A stretch of DNA of 64,000 bases from Mytilus trossulus (Eukaryota > Mollusca > Bivalvia > Mytilida > Mytilidae): contig NC_086380.1 in assembly GCF_036588685.1 (NCBI RefSeq), positions 68,026,180 through 68,090,179 on the forward strand, read 5' to 3'. Within the stretch, counting starts at the first letter, position 1. The number at the start of each line of letters is the position of its first letter. Below, in pieces: positions 57,263 to 64,000 of the stretch. The translations under genes were made by a program, and so were the position numbers. The notes below the pieces were generated by a model that was given only the letters and a program-made list of their open reading frames with translations, did no database searches and was not told the origin of the DNA.

Positions 57263-59380
57263 TCTTAGTTCGGCGAAAATGAGCGTCAGACTAAACTTCT
57301 TAACATTTAAATGAACTGACATAAATTTTAAAAAAACATACAAGACTACAGGCCCGGGACTCCCTACTTTATGACAGGTGCAAAGTGCGATGGGGTAAAA
57401 CGACGTTTCGTGTTTTGTAATGTATCAACACTCCATTATACATGTAGCCAATATAGAATAGACAAACACATAGTAATATGCACGATGCAACTTAGTTTAA
57501 AAGAATTAGACTTGGTAACAAAGAAACTTAGCCAAATGACAACGATATTTACTACAAAAATGTAGTATAAAACTGAAACTTTTAACAAATAAAACTCTTG
57601 AATCTAGCAATTCAGATCGGAAAGGATTACATGTAACTAAAAGCCACCGAATTTGAAATTCTTTACTTTTTTTCTTTCTTTCAAGTTTGTGTCGTATCTT
57701 CCAAAACAGTAACAAACATTTATACTGAACCATATTTACTGTGTATAACTTACTTTAAGTTTTTGACCGTCTGCGTTGCCGTAGCAACCACTTTTTTCTT
57801 TTAAAAAAATCCATTTTGAATTAAATGTCTGAATTATGAATATAAACTTCTATAAATCTTAATTCATCCCATTGCGTTTCGGCTCAGAATAACTAATTAA
57901 ACCAGTTGATCAAATCGAACTCGTGTTAACAAAAAAGCCAGTTGCTATACGAACGCTTTGACATTCGACCTTTTGTACATCTCGGCATTGTTCTGTTCAT
58001 TGTTTTATCGTGAAGCAGGTCATCCATTCCATTGAAGAAGAGGTTAAGAATTATCTTTTAAATAAACAGTCTACATTTAAATGGCAATTCAACTGAATTA
58101 AAATTTCTTTAGATAAAGATCTATTATTATATTGTATATTACTATAAACAAAGTCCTTTGTAAATTAGACCTTATTATTTTAGCCTATGTACAATAGACA
58201 TACTGTAATTTGTATATGATACAAAAAGTTATGTTAAGGGGGACATATAGGAGAGTATAAAGCCTCCTCATGGGGTGTTTGATTATGTGACTACCAGACA
58301 AAATATTTCATGATCATTTATTTGATTACCTTGTTCAAAAAAGTATTTAATTATTCATGTGATTATATTGGCATAACAATTGTGACTATGTGATTACTTT
58401 GACACCCAAATGAGGGGCCTCAATATAAATTAAAAAAATATATATAATTTTTAAATAATATGTTTCACTATATATCAAAACTTCAACATTCAGTAAAATG
58501 CTATTTAAACGAGTAAAAAGTGTTCCAGGGTACTTCAACATCAACCGATTCCATGAATATTTTAATACACCAATTCAATAGAGAACAAAAATTTGAAAAT
58601 CTAAAAACATATTTCATGTAGTCATGGTAGTACTCACTTTAAAATTCATAGAAATCGTTGATTGTCAAAGATATTTTACCGATCAATAAACAATTTCAGA
58701 AACCAATTTGAAATATGATAATTCTAATTTTAATTTTTACTAATTATTCATTGCGAAAACTTAGTATTTAAAGCCCAAATCGTTATTTTAAAAAGTTAAT
58801 GATTAATTTTGTATTTGCATGTAGGATTTCATTAAAATAACTTAGAAAATATAATGCCTGTTTATATTTACGATAAATGATTAAATAACCTCAATTGTTT
58901 TTGGAAACGGAAATGTTTAATATGAAAATTGTCCAGTAACATTTGTTTATTTTTACAAACAGTGCGGTGACATATTTTGTTGTACATGAATCTTTAGAGG
59001 GGATACATTTTTCTGGGATTTTTTTCTTTTTTCCTTATGCTGAAATATAGGACAGGAACGGTAAATGTCGCTGCTTTGTTAATGTCCCAGCTGTTTCGAT
59101 TTTAAAAGTCCTAAACATGCACAAAAGTACTTTCTAAAATTGTCATGCTGTATGTGATATGTGAATGTCCCAACTGGCTCCTAAAAATATTCTAAAATTG
59201 TCATCTGTGTGCAATACGAAAACTTATTTAAATTTTTTTTTTATTAAAATATTGTTAAGACCATAGTCCAGAATCGGGTGTTTAATATGGAAAAAAATAC
59301 TTAATATCATAAGACTAAGATACAATGTATGTTGACTGTTATTCAACTATAGAATAAGCAGACTTAAAAAAAAGACACTG
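57263..59380. other. Non-coding stretch, nothing recognised
   Basis: AT-rich, several T/A homopolymers, no frames of interest. A patch at 58270-58400 repeats 'gtgattat' and 'atgtgattac' loosely. Confidence 0.4.
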
Positions 59381-59384
59381 ACGA

Positions 59385-60790
59385 CTTAAAAAGGGTATCA
59401 TGGACTAACGAAATGTATTACCGACTTAGGAATCACCAACCAACGACATGTACCACTGATTTACGAAAAGCATCGTCGATCGCGACTAACAAAGGGTATA
59501 ACCGACTAGGGTATCACCGACTAACAAAAGGTTTAACCGACTAGGGTATCACTGACTTACGAAATATATAAATGATTAATGAAATGAATAACCGACTAAG
59601 GAATCATGCACCGACTAACGACATGTATCTCTGATTACTGAAAAGATTCATCGACTTACTAAGGGTATCGCCGATCAACAGAAAGTATCTCCGACTAATA
59701 AAAGGTTTGAACGACTAGGATATCATCGACTGAAAAAATATTAAAAAGGACTAACGTTACGGACGGCATCACTGACTCGCAAAATGTGTCAATGATTAAC
59801 GGAAGGTTTTGCCGACTAGTTGAAACGTAATCCCGACTTCTGGAAAGAATAACCGACTAACGAAAAGTTCATCGACTATTGAAACATATCATCGTCTAAT
59901 GAAAGGTATCCCCGACTTACATAAAGTAACGACGGACAAAAGTATCACCGACTACAGCTACAGCAAATGATATCACCGACTATCCAAAGGTAACTATACA
60001 GCAAATGATATCACCGACAAACAAAAGGCAACCACAGCAAATGATATCACCGACTAACCTAAGGTAACCACAGCAAATGATATCACCGACTAACCAAAGG
60101 CAATTACAGCAAATGATATCACCGACTAACCAAAGGTAACCACAGCAAATGATATCACCGACTAACCAAAGGTAACTACAGCGAATGATATCACCGACTA
60201 ACCAAAAGTAACCACAGCAAATGATATGACCGACTAACCAAAGGTAACCACAGCAAATGATATCACCGACTAATGATAAATGTCATCAACCAACGAAAAA
60301 ATATCTCCGACGAACGACGGGTATTCACGATTAACGAAAAACAACACCGACTAATAAAAGGTATCACCGACTTATGAAAGGTATCACCGACTAATGTATC
60401 ACCGACTAACCAAAGGCAACCACAGCAAATGATATCACCGACTAACCTAAGGTAACCACAGCAAATGATATCACCGACTAACCAAAGGCAATTACAGCAA
60501 ATGATATCACCGACTAACCAAAGGTAACCACAGCAAATGATATCACCGACTAACCAAAGGTAACTACAGCGAATGATATCACCGACTAACCAAAAGTAAC
60601 CACAGCAAATGATATGACCGACTAACCAAAGGTAACCACAGCAAATGACTAATGTATCCCCGACTGAATAAATTATCACCGATTTACGAGATATCCCCGA
60701 CTTACGAAAAGTGTAACTGGCTTACCTCAGGCAACTCACGAAATGTTTTAGCGACTAACGAAAGGCCTCATGAATCGACTAATGAAAGGT
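59385..60790. repeat. Tandem array on the motif 'accgactaac.aaaggtatc', with 36-bp higher-order unit
   Basis: Outer parts repeat an irregular 18-25-bp motif with 'tatcaccgactaacgaaagg'. The inner parts (59960-60280 and 60405-60650) are a 36-bp unit, 'gcaaatgatatcaccgacta' plus 'accaaaggtaaccaca'. About 235 bp of the inner block (60022-60260) recurs unchanged at 60410-60648, offset 388 bp. The 138-codon minus-strand frame at 60263-60679 only reads the repeat. Confidence 0.95.
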
Positions 60791-61142
60791 GTGCATGTTT
60801 ATGAAGCTTAGTTTGCATATTGGTCCGAAGACCTTGATAGAATACATGCAATTGAAAAGTAGAGTATTATTTGAATTTTGACAGGAGAAGCGTTTTACCT
60901 AACTTGTTTTATACTCTTGTGTTTAAATTATCTGTATCTTACCTTAAAGAGTCTCGTGGTTAAGTAATTCCCAGTGAATGACAACTTTCGTATTCCATCT
61001 TAAACACGGCTTTTCAAGAGAATTGGTACATGTTTTCTCTTCGAACTGAGTAATATTTGACGCTGTTTATTTTCAGTATGCATCTTATTTTCCATTAAAA
61101 GATATGCGCAATGATATGCAGTCACATCAGCCAAATACTAAA

Positions 61143-61280
61143 GATATAGGAAGATGTGGTATGAGTGCCAATGATCTCGAGACAACTCTCCATCCAAGTC
61201 AAAATTTGAAAAAGTAAACCATTATAGGTCAAAGTGTCAAGTTACGGTCTTCAACACGTAGCGTAGGCTCTCACCGAACA
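61143..61280 (+). repeat. Dispersed repeat family B with small internal insertions
   Basis: 'gataggaagatgtggtatga', 'ccaatgatctcgagacaact', 'ccattataggtcaaagtgtc', 'cttcaacacgtagcgtaggc'. Extra bases 'tctcga' and 'gtcaagt' break otherwise conserved words. Confidence 0.75.
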
Positions 61281-61299
61281 GTTAATGGACCTATATAGA

Positions 61300-62330
61300 C
61301 CTATATATGCTATATAAGGTCCTATGTTACACTTTCTTTCTCCGGTTCAGTATGATTAACTCGTAACATACTTTATTATCTTGTCTCTACTTAAATAGTT
61401 CAATCTACATGCACAGCCCTAAAAAATATAAGTCAATAAGATATAAATGTTAAAGACTTTCGAGTACAATTTGTACAATGATATAGGTATATCCTATAAA
61501 GTCACACTTCATTAAAAGTTAAAAAATTACGAAATAGTATACTGTTGAAAAGAAAAGTGGTCTTTAACTTTTTTACGCGAATATGCACATGTTAATTTGT
61601 AACATCAATAGAATGTACTGGTTAAATTTAAATGGGGAAAAAACTTTCTCGTTCAAATTCACATGTGATTTTTTTCGGATTGTTGTGACACCATGTAAGG
61701 CCAAATAAAAATAAATGTGATTCTAGTTACCCTACATACCCTATTTTTTTATTTATTTTTTAAATAGCCTACCCTTAAGATTTTTTTGCATTTTTAAATT
61801 CAGTACTGGTAAAGTCAGAATGTTGCTACCATAGACTATATGTAAATAAAAAACATCAAATAAATTACCCCTACCTACATGTACATGCCCTAACTTTTTG
61901 TAGGATGTAACTGCAGCCAAACATACTATATTATATGGCCTAATGACTTGAACTATGACATATTACTCGTTATCAAAACTAGTTTAAGGAGATTTAAGGA
62001 GACAGAAGCTATGTAATCTTAATTTAAAAGCTTCAAAATATAAAATATGCATATACCTAATATAAAATAATACTGTATGTTAATTTGACTTTTCAAAATA
62101 TATTTAAACGTCTGCCTATTTATTCCAAACAGCATTTAACGTTTGGTAAAAATGTTTGAGATCAAATGTATTTCGGACGAAACTTATTAAATGTATAAAA
62201 TATTTGTTTGATGTCACGAGGTTGACTTTTAATATGTAATAACCGAAGAAAGACGAGTATGAAACACTTATTATCAAATTTAAAATGTAAAGCGGATATC
62301 ATTTAAGTAATTGAAGAAGTTCGAATTGTT
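61300..62330. other. Non-coding stretch; weak hammerhead-family trace near 62150
   Basis: 'atttcggacgaaacttatta' at 62169-62188 resembles the 3' edge of the hammerhead-associated repeat. Otherwise nothing is recognised. Confidence 0.35.
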
Positions 62331-62334
62331 CGAA

Positions 62335-62449
62335 ATACTAAGGATTTTCAGTTTACCCAAGGAATAGTTTACCTTAACTGTATTTGCATAAACCTATCAG
62401 AATTTGGTGTCTTTAATGCCTTCAAATTCCTACTCAATTTGGTCATTTT

Positions 62450-62450
<1 letters not shown>
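62335..62450 (+). repeat. Hammerhead-associated repeat, 5' part, cut by (CT)n
   Basis: 'actaaggattttcagtttac', 'gtttaccttaactgtatttg', 'aatgccttcaaattcctac' follow the family order; the part that would hold the ribozyme is replaced by the CT tract. Confidence 0.5.

Positions 62451-62453
<3 letters not shown>

Positions 62454-62533
<80 letters not shown>
62454..62533. repeat. (CT)40 dinucleotide microsatellite
   Basis: An uninterrupted alternation of C and T for 80 bp. Confidence 0.98.
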
Positions 62534-62538
<5 letters not shown>

Positions 62539-63464
62539 TTTGACAAATCTATGTAGAGCTGTTCACATAGCGGAACTTATATCCCTCGCACTGGCATTTT
62601 AGTTGCTGCTGAGAAATCCAGCATGTTTTTTTTAAACTTTTATTTTCTAACATAATGTTATCTGTGTTAGGTTGACACATGCATTATAGATCAATCTCAC
62701 AGAATCATACTGACTAAATTGCTGGAAAGGAGGCTTTTTTTTTTAAATTCAGAGATTAAATGTCAAGGCGAGGTCAGCATTATTCTTCTGTGTATAAAAC
62801 GAAGTTTTGTCAATCTCAGTGCTACGGTTCAAAATTTGTGTACCAAACTTGAAGCAGACAATGATTTATTTTTTCATATATATATTAGACCGTTGGTCAT
62901 ACCCAGGTTTGTCAACGTTCGTTCTACAATACAAAATTATTATAGTATATGGGCAGGGCACAAATCAAACAAGGCCCGTCATGTAACTATATACCAAACC
63001 TTTGATTAACGGTACAATAGTTCTGAGCCGTCCACGAATTGGACAAAGATTTTCTCTAATAAGGATTAAATGTCAGTCAAGACAAGATGGAATATGACAA
63101 TACCCAAGTCCATGACAAAAAATAAATACCAAGTTTGGTCAACTTTAGATCGATGAACACGAAGAGGACTGTCAGACGGACATCGATTCCTATAAACCAT
63201 CCAAAGTTTATTTGCAGGGATAAAAAAAATCATATATATACCATTTTGTCACTGCTTTTAACCAAATATGAAGTTTATCTGTTCATTAGTAAAGAGAGTA
63301 ATATGGAAGAAAAATATTAGAATATTAATGATATTAGAGTTATACCCTTTGATCTATAAAGTCGGAAATTCAACCATTATAATGAGAACTACTATGCAGC
63401 AATCTTGTTTTAAAGAGAGAGGGTAATTGTAAATTCTGTTGATAAGTGTAAAGTTTTGAATTTT

Positions 63465-63590
63465 GGAAACACTAAGAAATGTCCGCCCTTTGTCAAATAG
63501 TAGATTACCTTAGCTTTTTTTGGCAAAACTTTTTGGAATCGTGATCTCAACTTCGTACTATTATAGTTTGTTTCTTTTAACTTGTTTAAT
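63465..63590 (+). repeat. Hammerhead-associated repeat, 5' part
   Basis: 'aacactaagaaatgtccgcc', 'tagattaccttagct', 'ggcaaaactttttggaatc', 'caacttcgtacta'. The ribozyme part is not present. Confidence 0.5.
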
Positions 63591-63734
63591 CGAACGGACT
63601 GATAAGTCTGCTGTAGACGAAACCGCGCATGGTGTACAAAACTCATGATATCTAAGATGAGTTTGTTCTTTCTTGTTTTCTTAATTAATTACATGTTTGA
63701 AATGACACCTACAGACGTTTTATTTGAAAAATCG

Positions 63735-64000
63735 TTCATTCAAAACCTATGCGTTTAAGCTCTTGGTTCATTCAAAACCTATGCGTTTAAGCTCTTGGTT
63801 CATTCAAAACCTTTGCATTTAAGCTCTTGGTTCATTCAAAACCTATGCGTGTAAGCTCTTGGTTCATTCAAAACCTATGCGTTTGGGCTCTTGGTTCATT
63901 CAAAACCTATGCGTTTAAGCTCTTGGTTCATTCAAAACCTATGCGTTTTAGCTCTTGGTTCATTCAAAAACTTTGCGTTTAAGCTCTTGGTTTATTCAAA
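63735..64000. repeat. 32-bp minisatellite, 8.3 copies, running off the window
   Basis: The unit is 'ttcattcaaaacctatgcgt' plus 'ttaagctcttgg'. Copies differ by isolated substitutions only (for example 'tttgcattt', 'gcgtgtaag', 'gcgtttggg'). The array continues past base 64000. Confidence 0.97.

Noticed and set aside
60263..60679. 138-codon minus-strand ORF with regular 12-residue repeats
   Set aside because: The 36-bp unit is divisible by three, so any open frame stays open through the array; no start context or flanking coding sequence.
56150..60790. A CRISPR array
   Set aside because: Repeats are head to tail without unique spacers, in a eukaryotic genome.

Overview
The window is AT-rich, intron-bearing animal DNA crowded with short dispersed repeats. 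Several repeat families (the 'gccaatgagacaactctcca' family, an 'agctcacctg' family, foldback MITEs, SINEs with AATC tails) are ones I associate with bivalve genomes, especially mussels (Mytilidae). The genes fit that: an HSPA12-type Hsp70, a RING-less B-box/NHL-type TRIM protein and an ANKUB1 orthologue. I name the organism group from memory of repeats and gene families, not from a search.

Three genes look intact. (1) 6068-13313 (+) is a seven-exon HSPA12-like gene. Four 3' exons encode an Hsp70-type ATPase. Three small 5' exons, found from splice signals and codon phase, put a RanBP2-type zinc finger in front of it. The joined reading frame is 631 codons plus stop with no internal stop. (2) 19772-21460 (+) is a single-exon two-B-box, coiled-coil, beta-propeller protein (562 aa). 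(3) 35263-37659 (-) is a single-exon ANKUB1 orthologue (798 aa) with a YY1/ETS-like promoter just upstream. The three genes have no evident shared pathway; HSPA12 and TRIM/NHL proteins are both expanded in bivalves and often linked to stress and immunity.

Layout: 1-1114, tandem 441-bp repeat built around a tRNA-derived SINE; 1.1-6 kb, MITEs, foldbacks and dispersed repeats; 6-13.3 kb, HSPA12-like gene; 13.8-19.7 kb, repeats including a 1.15-kb terminal-inverted-repeat element and a GTCGTGG-rich array; 19.8-21.5 kb, TRIM gene; 22-26 kb, low-period tandem repeats and a hammerhead-ribozyme-like inverted repeat; 26.1-28.3 kb, Penelope-like retroelement remains split by a 543-bp Mutator-like MITE; 28.5-31.1 kb, decayed non-LTR retrotransposon; 31.1-35 kb, SINE and MITEs; 35.3-37.8 kb, ANKUB1; 38-51 kb, gene-poor with many repeats; 51.3-52.3 kb, tandem repeat carrying splice-donor-like motifs; 54.3-64 kb, MITE and several minisatellites (31, 36 and 32 bp) and a (CT)40 tract.

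Most of the sequence is repeat-derived or featureless. Exon joins, family names and start sites are by eye and lack transcript support.
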